Notes under the pieces: generated by a model
What the model saw: the letters and a program-made list of their open reading frames with translations, nothing else
Database searches by the model: none
What the model was told of the DNA's origin: nothing
Shown here: piece by piece, positions 51,539 to 60,788 of the stretch
How positions within the stretch are numbered: the first letter of the stretch is position 1
Layout: every line of letters starts with the position of its first letter
Position numbers and translations under genes: made by a program
NCBI RefSeq assembly: GCF_040719145.1
Contig: NZ_JBFDUZ010000001.1
Coordinates: 2,480,001 to 2,544,000, forward strand
Length of the DNA stretch: 64,000 bases
Direction of reading: 5' to 3'
Origin: Paenibacillus sp. JQZ6Y-1
GTDB lineage: Bacteria > Bacillota > Bacilli > Paenibacillales > Paenibacillaceae

Positions 51539-51802
51539 TGGACAAAAATAGGGTCATATATGATAGGGTGCGATATTCTGCCTAGTGATTTGACATGAAT
51601 CCGTTGAGTGGTCCCCTGCTTTACCTTTAGGGACAATTCCTCTTGTTCATTGACTCTGATTTGTACCGATATAGGAAGAAAATAGAGCGTAAACAAGGGA
51701 ATATTCCCATGCCCTTGCTTAACTATGACAAAAATAGGGTGGTTTCTGTGAAGCAAGCCTAATCATTACCCTATTTTTGTCCACATTAACCCTATCATTG
51801 TC
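51539..51802 (+). repeat. Iteron module B downstream of rep
   Basis: TGGACAAAAATAGGGT at 51539 with a partial copy near 51555-51569; ATGACAAAAATAGGGT at 51725; ACCCTATTTTTGTCCA at 51768; ACCCTATCATTGTC at 51789 (21 bp on). The last three form the same forward-reverse-reverse arrangement as the start of array A. The segment 51723-51802 closely resembles 53967-54046 (module C). No gene is called in 51344-51827. Confidence 0.9.
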
Positions 51803-51827
51803 GTACATGTACATAATATTTACATAA

Positions 51828-52733
51828 TCAAAACACCTTCATAATCACCACACCTAGCAGTGCCAGTAATACACCGTACACTTCCAGCGGGCGCCATGAT
51901 TCTTTGAGATAGAAACGTGCGTATATCAGCACGACTACTACGCTGAGTGCCATAATCGCCGAAGCAACGCCAGTAATTCCACCGTCAAAGGCTGCCAGCT
52001 TCAGCATCATGGCGGTTACATTGATTAGAGCGATAAGCACGCCCAATCGTAGCATGCTGGAAAACGTCCAACTGTTGGTTTTCGGCTGCTTGGTACGTGT
52101 TGTGAAGTCGTCGGTTGAAGCAGAAGCTGGATGCCTTTCCCTCTGTCTCCATTTGCCATGTAGATAGGATAGGGTAAATAATACGCTACTAGTCATGAAC
52201 ATTATTGTCAGCGTTGGGATAATCGAAGCGCCCATGAATAGCGCCTGCTTGGAGGTCAGATCGGTGAGGCTGTACCATACAATCGCTAGCAATCCCCACT
52301 GCCAGCCCGTATACTGCCCCTGTTGCAGCTCCTTCGTATATCTCACAATGAACAGCGACCCTACTACGATAAGCAATCCAACCCATTGCATCCATGCAAG
52401 CTTCTCCTGCCATAGCCATGCCGCTGCCACCGTGACGAGTACGGGCGTTAAGCCTGAGAAAAAGCCGATCACCGAAGCTCTGCCTACCGCATAGCCTTTG
52501 TACAGACAGGTATTCGCGGTACAAGAGAATATTCCCATCACGATACCTAACAATGCCGCTTGATTCCAACCCGGCTGCATCCATATATCCACGCCAATCA
52601 TCAAGATCGTACTGCCTATGTACACCATCGCAAAAAGCAAATGACGATCAATTTGGCGCTGCGACGACCATTGATACAATATGCTGCGCAGCCCGAAAAA
52701 GAAAGCCGCACCCAGCGCACAGGTAAACCACAT
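51828..52733 (-). CDS. EamA/DMT-family transporter (first)
   Basis: This 301-aa protein has ten predicted membrane helices in two EamA repeats (~1-135 and ~140-300), separated by a polar loop (~190-225) between helices 6 and 7. Members export or import amino acids, nucleotides or other metabolites; the substrate is not readable. It lies downstream of the DapA-superfamily gene by 36 nt on the same strand, so they are probably co-transcribed. Iteron modules B and C flank this pair. Confidence 0.85.
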   Translation of the reverse strand: MWFTCALGAAFFFGLRSILYQWSSQRQIDRHLLFAMVYIGSTILMIGVDIWMQPGWNQAALLGIVMGIFSCTANTCLYKGYAVGRASVIGFFSGLTPVLVTVAAAWLWQEKLAWMQWVGLLIVVGSLFIVRYTKELQQGQYTGWQWGLLAIVWYSLTDLTSKQALFMGASIIPTLTIMFMTSSVLFTLSYLHGKWRQRERHPASASTDDFTTRTKQPKTNSWTFSSMLRLGVLIALINVTAMMLKLAAFDGGITGVASAIMALSVVVVLIYARFYLKESWRPLEVYGVLLALLGVVIMKVF

Positions 52734-52769
52734 TAGGCGCTCCTCCTTTTTCCACAGCTTGCAGTATGA

Positions 52770-53690
52770 CTAGGTTGTTGAAAAAAAGGAATGGGTCTGC
52801 TCGTGGGTTTGCAGGTCTTGTACGATATGACGCAACTGTTGTTGTACATCACGGCTGACGGGCTGTAGCGGCAAGGGAAGCCCCGGCTCCGAGATCCAGC
52901 CTTGTATAACGGCTAGCGCGGTTACGACGCGCAGACTGCCATATTGCTGAAATAATGTCCAGAGCGGCTGCAAGGCATGTGACAGCTGGTGGGCTTCATC
53001 TGCCTTGCCCTGCTGCGCCAGAGACGTCATGGTTAGACTGATTTCTGGATATAGACCGCCCAGTACGGAGTACCATACGTCACAACTAGCAAGCAAACCT
53101 GTCACTGCGGCAGAATCGCCGCTGATGCCGAGCGTCACTTTGCTATCGATCATGCTGCGTAGTTGTTGTACACGTTCGCGCGCCGCCTGCTGCTCTGCGG
53201 GGATTACGGGAATTTTGATCGAATGGATATGTGGTAGTGCGGCAATGCGGGTATATAATTCGTCGGTAAATTGTACATGCGATGTACGCGGATTGTCGTA
53301 TACACAGAGCGGTACAGACAGTGAAGCCGATACCTGTTCATACAGACCGAATACTTCCTCATCTGTTAACGGCTGATACGAGATTGGCGCGAGCAGCACC
53401 GCACTTGCTCCTGCTTGCTGGGCATCCTCTGCCAGACGCAATACATCTGCGGTGCGCAGTGCGCTAATGCTGGTCATAACCGGAATACCATTCGCCTGCT
53501 CCACCGCCAGCTGCAATACACGCTTCCGCTGCGCATGATCCAGATAAGCATAGTTGCCAGTAGAACCGAGCACACCGATCTGCTCCACTCCTGCCTGAAC
53601 GAGACGGTGGATCAGCTGGACGAATTCATTTTCATGAATAGTGGATTCATTCATTGGTGTTAATGGAAAAGCACATAATCCTTTGAACAT
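52770..53690 (-). CDS. DapA/N-acetylneuraminate lyase superfamily aldolase
   Basis: This 306-aa class I aldolase of the DHDPS/NAL superfamily begins MFKGLCAFPLTPM. The Schiff-base Lys is in HSIKIPV (~160) and the Tyr in CVYDNPRTS (~132). The usual GTTGE loop reads GSTGNY, lacking the Glu, which argues against true dihydrodipicolinate synthase; another 2-keto acid substrate is likely. The open frame starts 71 codons earlier, but the ATG at 53688-53690 matches the family start, with AGAGGG 10 nt upstream. The neighbouring EamA transporter may move its substrate or product. Confidence 0.88.
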   Translation of the reverse strand: MFKGLCAFPLTPMNESTIHENEFVQLIHRLVQAGVEQIGVLGSTGNYAYLDHAQRKRVLQLAVEQANGIPVMTSISALRTADVLRLAEDAQQAGASAVLLAPISYQPLTDEEVFGLYEQVSASLSVPLCVYDNPRTSHVQFTDELYTRIAALPHIHSIKIPVIPAEQQAARERVQQLRSMIDSKVTLGISGDSAAVTGLLASCDVWYSVLGGLYPEISLTMTSLAQQGKADEAHQLSHALQPLWTLFQQYGSLRVVTALAVIQGWISEPGLPLPLQPVSRDVQQQLRHIVQDLQTHEQTHSFFSTT

Positions 53691-53761
53691 TATTGAAACG
53701 CCCTCTCTTCGATGAACTTGAAGCTGATGGTTATTATAGGGGGAATTAAGGGTTGTTTTAA

Positions 53762-53795
53762 GTGCCAATTTTGCGAAAATGGACTGTGCCAATTG
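53762..53795. promoter_or_regulatory. Direct repeats upstream of the DapA-like gene
   Basis: GTGCCAATT occurs at 53762-53770 and 53787-53795, 25 bp apart, about 75-105 nt upstream of the DapA-like ATG and upstream of a TATAAT on the minus strand (near 53733-53738). This is consistent with binding sites for an activator such as a MocR or LysR protein, but no regulator can be assigned. Confidence 0.4.
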
Positions 53796-53844
53796 GAATG
53801 TACAATTTTGATATGGTGTCGATTTTACAGTCTGATGTGAAAGA

Positions 53845-54047
53845 TGGACAAAAATAGGGTGGTGGATGATAAGACTATGATCCCTAAAGCTATGTATGCT
53901 CAATTCTCTAGATTCTGTCTAGAAATTAGGCGCAGTATGACGATCTTGGAGCTATTATACATACAACTATGACAAAAATAGGGCATGAATCGTTGAAGCA
54001 ACTGATTCATTACCCTATTTTTGTCCATATTAACCCTATCATTGTCC
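53845..54047 (+). repeat. Iteron module C upstream of the DapA-like gene
   Basis: TGGACAAAAATAGGGT at 53845; ATGACAAAAATAGGGC at 53969; ACCCTATTTTTGTCCAT at 54012; ACCCTATCATTGTCC at 54033 (21 bp on); partial GATTAGGGC at 54047. Spacing of the last three copies (43 and 21 bp) is identical to module B, and the orientation is the same. No ORF crosses it. Confidence 0.9.
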
Positions 54048-54076
54048 GATTAGGGCAATATGTTGAACGCAGACGA

Positions 54077-54514
54077 TCAGGATGAATACGTATACCCTGC
54101 TGCTATCACTTCCACATAGCTATCATAGCCAATTAGCAAAAAGTGCTTAAGCTGCAATCGTTGCAGTGGATCATACAGCTTGCCTTTTTCTTTTATAACT
54201 GTAGAATCCACAACTTCGTACAAACGAGAATCGGCAGGAAATCCATGTTGTTTCCAAAAAGACATCGGTTCCTCTTCGGTAGACTCTCCATCGGATGCCC
54301 ATTCATATGCACAGGTCTCAAAAAAATTCAACGTCGTGCATCTCAATTCGGCGACAGTCGTAAAATGAAATCGAAGCTCGCGATAATGATTACGTTGAGA
54401 GTCTTCTATACTTTGCCCATCTACCCGTACCTCTACACCACCTGCCTCGGTGTATGTCACTTCAAGATCGGTAGTGGAAATTTGAAAAGCAATCGATTCT
54501 GATTTTAGCTTCAT
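54077..54514 (-). CDS. Hypothetical protein
   Basis: This 145-aa soluble protein is not recognised. It has alternating beta-strand-like segments (SIAFQISTTDLEVTYTEAGG, ELRFHFTTVAELRCTTLNFF), an acidic stretch (SDGESTEEEP, ~75-84) and a conserved-looking end (LKHFLLIGYDSYVEVIAAGY). No signal peptide or TM helix. It lies between iteron module C and the nitronate monooxygenase gene. An immunity-type or small enzyme role is possible, but nothing supports either. Confidence 0.6.
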   Translation of the reverse strand: MKLKSESIAFQISTTDLEVTYTEAGGVEVRVDGQSIEDSQRNHYRELRFHFTTVAELRCTTLNFFETCAYEWASDGESTEEEPMSFWKQHGFPADSRLYEVVDSTVIKEKGKLYDPLQRLQLKHFLLIGYDSYVEVIAAGYTYSS

Positions 54515-54606
54515 GCTGATCTGTACTCCTTGTTGATGTAGCTAGACTTGGTAGAGTTTAGCGCAATATTCATAGCTAGAATATACGACATCTCGTAGAG
54601 AGATGA

Positions 54607-55689
54607 TTAGAGTCGCCCTTTGATCTCATTCGCTTCATCAATGATCTGCTCTACAATTTCCTTGGCGGATAGATGGGACGAAAGCATTCTCGTGCCTTGA
54701 CCTGCCCAGAGTGCCATATACTCGGAACGATGTTGTAGAGCGGCAGCATTGCGAATATCGCGTGTCAGCGTATTTTGAGTGGGAAAGGATAACGGCGACA
54801 GCCCACCTGCATTCCACTGCTGGATAAATGAATTCGATATGCCTCTAGCGGGTCGACCTGAAAACGAATTCGTCAGCACCGTGCTCTCCTCTGTGCTATT
54901 CAGCAACTCTTGCTGATAAGCTGGATGTGCTCCTGATTCCGTAGCTGTCAGAAAACGCGTCCCCATCTGGACTGCCTGTGCACCCAGTGCCAGTGCTGCA
55001 ATCAACCCTCTAGCATCCATAATGCCGCCAGCGGCAATCACTGGAATATTCACATGATCAACAATCTGCGGAACCAACGCCATCGTTCCAATATTGGCAC
55101 CCATCGGAGCGGAGGATACATCAAAGGTACCGCGATGTCCGCCAGCTTCACTTCCTTGTGCTACAATACCGTGACAACCACTTTGCTCTGCTTGTATGGC
55201 TTCATTGACGGTAGTAGCGGTGCCGATCACGCGGATACCTGCCGAGTGAATCTTATCCATATGCTGCTCGGACAACAAACCAAATGTAGTGCTGATCACG
55301 GGAACCTTTTGCTGGATTAAGATGTCCAATTGTTCTTCCATAAGTGCACGGGTACGGACCTGATCTTGCGTGGGACGTGTAATCTTCAGTTCATCCCGTG
55401 CAGCCTGCAATTGATCATTGACAGATTCAAATTGGGTATACTCATCTTCACCCACCTGGGCAAATATATTCACTGCAAAAGGAAGCGATGTTAAGGCTTT
55501 AATCTCCTGAATCGCCGTATGTAGCTGCGCTGGTTCCATGTAAGCAGCACCTAGCGTGCCTAGCCCGCCCGCATTGGATACAGCGGCGACAAGTGGTGCC
55601 ATATTCGGAATGCCCGCCATGCCTGCGAGAATGATAGGATGACGAATGCCCAGCAGATGACAAAGAGAATGATGGTCTGATATAGTCAT
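54607..55689 (-). CDS. Nitronate monooxygenase / 2-nitropropane dioxygenase family
   Basis: This 360-aa FMN TIM-barrel enzyme has the N-terminal GIRHPIILAGMAG, the FMN-phosphate motif GSEAGGHRG (~180-188, with catalytic His) and PVIAAGGIMDARGLIAALALGAQAVQMGTRFL (pieces: AAGGIMDARG, GAQAVQMGTRF). It oxidises alkyl nitronates such as the toxin 3-nitropropionate. Length and motifs are normal. It is monocistronic by spacing. Confidence 0.92.
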   Translation of the reverse strand: MTISDHHSLCHLLGIRHPIILAGMAGIPNMAPLVAAVSNAGGLGTLGAAYMEPAQLHTAIQEIKALTSLPFAVNIFAQVGEDEYTQFESVNDQLQAARDELKITRPTQDQVRTRALMEEQLDILIQQKVPVISTTFGLLSEQHMDKIHSAGIRVIGTATTVNEAIQAEQSGCHGIVAQGSEAGGHRGTFDVSSAPMGANIGTMALVPQIVDHVNIPVIAAGGIMDARGLIAALALGAQAVQMGTRFLTATESGAHPAYQQELLNSTEESTVLTNSFSGRPARGISNSFIQQWNAGGLSPLSFPTQNTLTRDIRNAAALQHRSEYMALWAGQGTRMLSSHLSAKEIVEQIIDEANEIKGRL

Positions 55690-55779
55690 AATACATAGCC
55701 TCCTTGTATACGAGATATAGTAGTATACGTATCATAATCAGTCGTTGAAATCAAACGAATAGGCTCCCTTTCCATTGTC

Positions 55780-55814
55780 GAAGCCCCTGCTGCTTCGTAT
55801 CATCAGGGGCTTCA
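55780..55814. repeat. Inverted repeat after the amidohydrolase gene
   Basis: GAAGCCCCTG/CAGGGGCTTC 10-bp perfect stem with a 14-nt loop, 19 nt past the amidohydrolase stop. The following T-content is poor, so it is a weak terminator or a 3' end hairpin. Confidence 0.55.
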
Positions 55815-55832
55815 TTAGGAGCTTCACTATAG

Positions 55833-57440
55833 TCAAGAAGAAGTATAGGCAATCTCGCCATTTACAATGGTCATGCGCACGTTCGCGCTTAGCAATTGCT
55901 CAGCGTCTGTATAAATATCGCGATCCATGACCGTAAAATCGGCAGCTTTGCCGATTTCTATACTGCCGCGTGTCTGCTGCTCACTCACTGCGGCTGCACT
56001 ACCGGAAGTAAACAAATGCACTGCTTCGGCGATGCTGAGACGCTCATCTGGCAAGTAACCAGATGCTGGTTCACTTTGATCAGGACGACGACGCGTAACC
56101 GCAGCGTGCATACCAAGCAGCGGATCAAGCGGCTCGATAGGAGCATCGCTACCACCTGCGCACACAACGCCTGCTTGCAGGAGCTTTTTCCAAGCATATA
56201 AATAGGACGTTCTCTCTGCTCCTACCCGATCCAATACCCACGGGAAATCGCTGGCAACAAAGCGCGGCTGAATATCGGCAATCAATGGCAATGCCGCCAT
56301 TCGTTTCAGCAAATCCGCATCCAGTACCTGCGCATGGATGAAACGATCCGGTAAATGGCTGATTCCTTGTAGCGGATACCGCTCCATCGCTGTCAATGTC
56401 ATATGAGCAGCGCCGTCACCAATCGCATGTACAGCAATCGGGAAACCGAGACTGCGGGCGCGAGCAGTTAATTCGTCCAGTACCTGCTGATTGTGAATCG
56501 CCATGCCAGAGGTAGAGGGATCATCGCTATACGGCTGTTGTAGCAGCGCTGTCCGTCCACCAATCGCACCGTCGGAGAAGATTTTGGCGGCACCGATGCG
56601 CAGCCACTCATCCCCATCGCCTGCACGTACATTGAGCGCTTCTGCTTCATCCAGATGCGTATAATACAGCAGCTGATGACTGCGGAAACGAAGCCCTTCC
56701 TCTCGCAGCTCCCGGTGAATACGCAACATAGTCTCGATGCTGCCGAGAAAGCGCAAATCTTCTGTATGCGCACCCGTCAGACCGAGACGCAGACCATCTT
56801 CGCAAGCACGGCGAATCGCTGCTTTTTTCGTCTCATAATCCGGTTCTGGCTGTACACGAGTAAAATATTGATTTGCTTCCTCATATACCCAACCATTCAG
56901 TTCACCCTGCTCATTACGTCCAAACGAACCAGACGCTGGATCAGGTGTATCGTGATGAACGCCTGCACGCTGAAATGCCGTACTGTTCGCCAGAAACGCA
57001 TGGAAGCATGTCCGAGTTAAATAGATCGGATGTGCCGTTGTAATCTCATCCAATTCATCCCGTAGCGGCGGCACCGCTGGTTGAAAGGCATTTTCATTCC
57101 AATTCAAGCCTAGAATCCATTCTCCTGCTGGTGTCACCTGTACCCGTTCACGAATCAGCTGTAGCATCTGTTCCTTGGAGGTAACATTGGAAAAGTCCAG
57201 CATCGACAGCTTCATGCCGTGCATAGACAAGTGCATATGCGAATCGACCAACCCCGGCAGTACATGACCACCATCCCAATCCACCACCTTGTAATCGGTG
57301 CCGGATAATTGAAGCTGCAATTCAGCACGGCTTCCTATCGCACGGATGATGCCCTGCTCGTCGGCATATACCGCATCGTGACCAGCTGCGATACGTGTGG
57401 GCGCGGCAAATACGCCATGTATGTATAAGGTTCCACTCAT
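55833..57440 (-). CDS. YtcJ-type metal-dependent amidohydrolase
   Basis: This 535-aa amidohydrolase superfamily protein has the first metal motif LPGLVDSHMHLSMHG (HxH, ~60-74), later His in AVHAIGDGA (~319) and IHAQV (~347), and Asp in CAGGSDAPIEPLDPL (~430). Residues 1-55 and the last ~60 form the composite beta domain. YtcJ-like enzymes have poorly known substrates (amides, N-formyl or N-acyl compounds). The ATG at 57438-57440 is 6 nt from GGGGAGA. No signal peptide. Confidence 0.9.
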   Translation of the reverse strand: MSGTLYIHGVFAAPTRIAAGHDAVYADEQGIIRAIGSRAELQLQLSGTDYKVVDWDGGHVLPGLVDSHMHLSMHGMKLSMLDFSNVTSKEQMLQLIRERVQVTPAGEWILGLNWNENAFQPAVPPLRDELDEITTAHPIYLTRTCFHAFLANSTAFQRAGVHHDTPDPASGSFGRNEQGELNGWVYEEANQYFTRVQPEPDYETKKAAIRRACEDGLRLGLTGAHTEDLRFLGSIETMLRIHRELREEGLRFRSHQLLYYTHLDEAEALNVRAGDGDEWLRIGAAKIFSDGAIGGRTALLQQPYSDDPSTSGMAIHNQQVLDELTARARSLGFPIAVHAIGDGAAHMTLTAMERYPLQGISHLPDRFIHAQVLDADLLKRMAALPLIADIQPRFVASDFPWVLDRVGAERTSYLYAWKKLLQAGVVCAGGSDAPIEPLDPLLGMHAAVTRRRPDQSEPASGYLPDERLSIAEAVHLFTSGSAAAVSEQQTRGSIEIGKAADFTVMDRDIYTDAEQLLSANVRMTIVNGEIAYTSS

Positions 57441-57551
57441 ATTCATTCTCCCCTATTCGCTGATGTGTAGGCATGTCTTGTGTCTCTATTTCATTATGCC
57501 ATAGATACTCCCTGCTTGTCCGATAGGGATCACATCGGTTGGAGGATAGAA

Positions 57552-58412
57552 TTAAGCAAAGCGCTTCGCCGCCATCACACAACCCACGACTGCTACATTT
57601 ACAACGATTAGCATCATGCCGATATGCTCATGGATCAGCAGCGCAGCTAGAAGCAATCCGAAAAAAGGCTGCAATAACTGCAATTGCCCAACCGCCGCAA
57701 TACCACCCTGCGCAAGCCCGCGATACCAGAAAACAAACCCGATTAGCATACTGAATAGCGATACATATCCTAGACTCAACCAAGCCGGATAACCAATATC
57801 ATGCCAATTCGTAGGTCGCAGCCAGAAGGACAATACCAGCATGATCGGCAGCGATATAGTGAGCGCCCAGCAAATGACTTGCCAGTGTCCCAACTTGTTC
57901 GACAGCTTGGCTCCCTCTGCATAGCCAAGCCCGCATACGAGGATGGATAGCAGCATATATATATTCCCCATCCACGATCCATGTCCACCCTGCGCAAAAG
58001 CAAATCCGCCAACAAGCAAACTGCCTATGATCGAAAAGAACCAAAACCATTTATGCGGTCGTTCTCCACCGCGAATAACGGCAAAAATGGCAGTCGCCAG
58101 CGGTAGTAGTCCGACAAAAATAATCGCATGACTGGTAGTCATTTGTTGCAAAGCTAGTGCAGTCAGCAAGGGGAATCCAATCACTACGCCCAATGATACG
58201 ACGATCAATGGCAGCAGGTCTTGCACCTGTGGTCGCTTCTGTCTATATCCGGTTAATAAAAGAATCGCCACGATTCCCGCAATAGCTGCTCGGCAAACAG
58301 TCAGGAATACAGGATTTAGATCTTCTACCGCCAGTCGTGTTGCTGGCAGGGAGCCGCTAAAGATCAGTACTCCTAGCATCCCATTGATCCAGCCTTTTTG
58401 AGTATGATTCAT
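57552..58412 (-). CDS. EamA/DMT-family transporter (second)
   Basis: This 286-aa protein has ten predicted TM helices in two EamA repeats (RhaT/YdcZ-like drug/metabolite exporters). GSLPATRLAVEDLNPVFLTVCRAAIAG is the typical first-repeat start. It is transcribed away from a MocR-type regulator gene 150 nt upstream, a common pairing in which the regulator controls the transporter. The substrate is unknown. Confidence 0.9.
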   Translation of the reverse strand: MNHTQKGWINGMLGVLIFSGSLPATRLAVEDLNPVFLTVCRAAIAGIVAILLLTGYRQKRPQVQDLLPLIVVSLGVVIGFPLLTALALQQMTTSHAIIFVGLLPLATAIFAVIRGGERPHKWFWFFSIIGSLLVGGFAFAQGGHGSWMGNIYMLLSILVCGLGYAEGAKLSNKLGHWQVICWALTISLPIMLVLSFWLRPTNWHDIGYPAWLSLGYVSLFSMLIGFVFWYRGLAQGGIAAVGQLQLLQPFFGLLLAALLIHEHIGMMLIVVNVAVVGCVMAAKRFA

Positions 58413-58564
58413 GTATATTGCTCCAGTCTGTTTATTTCATCGTCTATACACTACAATGATTACATTCACTATAAACGGTAACTGGCATCGTCAAAATGGT
58501 CAGATTGCTACAAAAAAAGCAGTCCAGTTATATAGAACGCCAAGGACAGGAGCATCCAAGTACG

Positions 58565-59956
58565 ATGGACCTTACTTTTTTTCTAGATCGAGAACATGCT
58601 ACTCCGCTCTACCAACAACTCTATACTGCTTTGAAGGATCATATGCACGAAGGCAGATTGGAGAGGCAAGCACGTCTTCCTTCCAAACGAATGCTAGCTG
58701 CACACCTATCCGTCAGTCAAACGACCGTAGAACGCGCGTATGATCAGCTGGAAGCGGAAGGTTATATTGTTAGCAAACCTCGCAGTGGTCGATTTGTCGA
58801 TTACGATGCTTCCAATGAGCTACAGATGTCGGTGGACGCGGTCACAAGCCGTACTGTAGCACCATCTTCCAATGAAGCGATGATTGATTTTCATTATGGC
58901 AGTACGGATACGGTTGCTTTTCCGCATACGGTTTGGAGAAGAAGTCTGCTGCATAGTCTAGATCAGTACGGACAGCGTCTATACCAAACCGGACAGCCTA
59001 CAGGTGAGCCGGAACTACGAGAGCTGATTGCAGATTATGTCTATCAGGCGAGACAGATTCGTTGCTCCCCCGAGCAGATCATCATTGCAGCAGGTACGCC
59101 GATTTTGTTGCAATGGATGGGGCATTTGTTTGGTGCTACCACCTCTATCGGATATGAGCATCCGGGTTCGGCGCGCTCGCGGGACATTTTCGCTAACAAT
59201 CATTGGAGTCTCCTTCCTATTCCGCTGGATCGGGAAGGCATCACGATCCATCCTTTACAGCAGCAGTGCCCTCAACTGGTTTATGTTACGCCTTCTCACC
59301 AGTTTCCTCTCGGAACGGTGATGACTATCAATCGCCGTATTCAGCTGTTGCAATGGGCTGTTGATACAGGGGCTTATATTATCGAGGATGATTATGACAG
59401 CGAGTTTCGTTATAGCGGCAAGCCTATTCCTGCCTTAAAGGGATTGGATCGACATGATCGAGTAGTGTATACAGGTACATTTTCCAAATCGGTGCTACCA
59501 TCGCTACGGATCAGTTATATGATCTTGCCAGAATCGTTATTGACGCAGGGCAAGCAGATCGCTTCTCTGTATAAACAGACAGTAGCAAGCCATCTACAAC
59601 TGGCACTGGCGGATTTTATGCAAAATGGTAGCTTTCAAAAGCATATCAATCGTATGCGTAAATGGTATGGCAAGAAGCGGTTGGTTTTGCTGGAAGCTAT
59701 CCAGAGTCAATGGGGAGATCGTGTGACGATACGCAGTACCGATTCAGGGCTTCATGTGCTACTGGATATTCATTCTGACTTCACGGAGCAACAGCTGATT
59801 GATCGTGCAGCGCTGTATGGTGTGGTTGTGTATCCGGCATCGGTCTTCTATGAATACGATTCTCCCTCTCATACGATTATGCTTGGATTCTCCGGCATGT
59901 CGGATGAGGATATTCGTAGAGGTGTTCACTTGCTTGGAGAGGCATGGAATCTGTAA
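58565..59956 (+). CDS. MocR-family regulator (GntR HTH fused to aminotransferase domain)
   Basis: This 463-aa protein has a GntR winged helix (~1-75; PLYQQLYTALKDHMHEGRLERQARLPSKRMLAAHLSVSQTTVERAYDQLEAEGYI, in pieces) and a fold-type I aminotransferase domain (~100-460) with EDDYDSEFRY and the PLP Lys in TFSKSVLPSLRISYM (~305). MocR proteins such as PdxR and GabR sense PLP or an amino compound. The ATG at 58565 gives the standard MocR start; the frame is open 23 codons upstream. Divergent EamA gene is the likely target. Confidence 0.92.
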   Translation: MDLTFFLDREHATPLYQQLYTALKDHMHEGRLERQARLPSKRMLAAHLSVSQTTVERAYDQLEAEGYIVSKPRSGRFVDYDASNELQMSVDAVTSRTVAPSSNEAMIDFHYGSTDTVAFPHTVWRRSLLHSLDQYGQRLYQTGQPTGEPELRELIADYVYQARQIRCSPEQIIIAAGTPILLQWMGHLFGATTSIGYEHPGSARSRDIFANNHWSLLPIPLDREGITIHPLQQQCPQLVYVTPSHQFPLGTVMTINRRIQLLQWAVDTGAYIIEDDYDSEFRYSGKPIPALKGLDRHDRVVYTGTFSKSVLPSLRISYMILPESLLTQGKQIASLYKQTVASHLQLALADFMQNGSFQKHINRMRKWYGKKRLVLLEAIQSQWGDRVTIRSTDSGLHVLLDIHSDFTEQQLIDRAALYGVVVYPASVFYEYDSPSHTIMLGFSGMSDEDIRRGVHLLGEAWNL

Positions 59957-59980
59957 AATTGTCAGATCCCAGATAACAAA

Positions 59981-60024
59981 ACAAAGACGACGACAGGAAC
60001 CTTGATTCATGTCGTCGTCTTTGT
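59981..60024. terminator. Bidirectional terminator between the MocR and GntR genes
   Basis: ACAAAGACGACGAC/GTCGTCGTCTTTGT 14-bp perfect stem with a 16-nt loop between convergent genes. Confidence 0.75.
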
Positions 60025-60049
60025 CATTTGATTGTGTTACTCGTGTAGA

Positions 60050-60766
60050 TTATACGTCGTAATTCACTAGATAATGCTGCAAGCTCGTATTGTAAAAGCC
60101 TTGGCTGTACTCTACCAGATTGCCGTCAATATCGTACGAATAACGCAGCCGCTCTAGCATGACGCTGTACGGCTCTACTTGCAGCAGCTTCGCCGTGTCC
60201 TCATTGGCGGACGATACGGTAAAACTATCGCGGAAATGATGCAGCTCGATGCCGTATTCCTCGATCAGATCATACAGCGATTGCAGCGATAGCCCTTCCA
60301 GCGACAACGTTTGTGGGAAGACGGGGGCTAGATAGTGCACATAATGAATATACGGCTGCTCGTCCAGCCAGTATAGCCGTTCCACCTTCAGACAACGTGA
60401 GCCAAAGCGCTGATACAGCGTGTTGTCCGCCTCGTTACTCACCCATGAGGTGTGCAATAGCTGCTTGCGAATCTGGTGTCCATTTTCGACCAGCAGCTCG
60501 GTAAACCGTTTGCCCTTGGACAATTTGGATAATGACGTATTGCGGATGACCGTAGTGCCGACACCGCTGCGCTTCTCCACATAGCCTTCCTGTGCCAGCT
60601 CCTGCACCGCATTACGAACAGTCATTTTGCTGACACCGAATTCGTTCTCCAACTGTGGCTCTGATGGAATAGTCGTTCCCAGCGGATAGACACCGTGCAT
60701 GATGCGGTCTTTGATAATTTTTTTGATTTGTAAATAAAGTGGTCCTTTTTTACGCGTAATGGACAT
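60050..60766 (-). CDS. GntR-family regulator, HutC/UTRA type
   Basis: This 238-aa regulator has an N-terminal winged helix (~1-72; GTTIPSEPQLENEFGVSKMTVRNAVQELAQEGYV, in pieces) and a UTRA ligand-binding domain (~85-235; LQVEPYSVMLERLRYSYDIDGNLVEYSQGFY near the end). It is the last gene of the operon dgaE-dgaF-kdgK-gntR, so it most likely represses this operon and is relieved by a phosphorylated sugar intermediate. The ATG at 60764-60766 has AGGA 6 nt upstream; the open frame is longer. Confidence 0.92.
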   Translation of the reverse strand: MSITRKKGPLYLQIKKIIKDRIMHGVYPLGTTIPSEPQLENEFGVSKMTVRNAVQELAQEGYVEKRSGVGTTVIRNTSLSKLSKGKRFTELLVENGHQIRKQLLHTSWVSNEADNTLYQRFGSRCLKVERLYWLDEQPYIHYVHYLAPVFPQTLSLEGLSLQSLYDLIEEYGIELHHFRDSFTVSSANEDTAKLLQVEPYSVMLERLRYSYDIDGNLVEYSQGFYNTSLQHYLVNYDV

Positions 60767-60788
60767 GGATGTCCTGCCTTTCCGCCCG

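Noticed and set aside
51430-51756. 108-codon minus-strand frame over iteron module B
   Set aside because: It spans the rep terminator and iterons, lacks a ribosome-binding site and resembles no protein.
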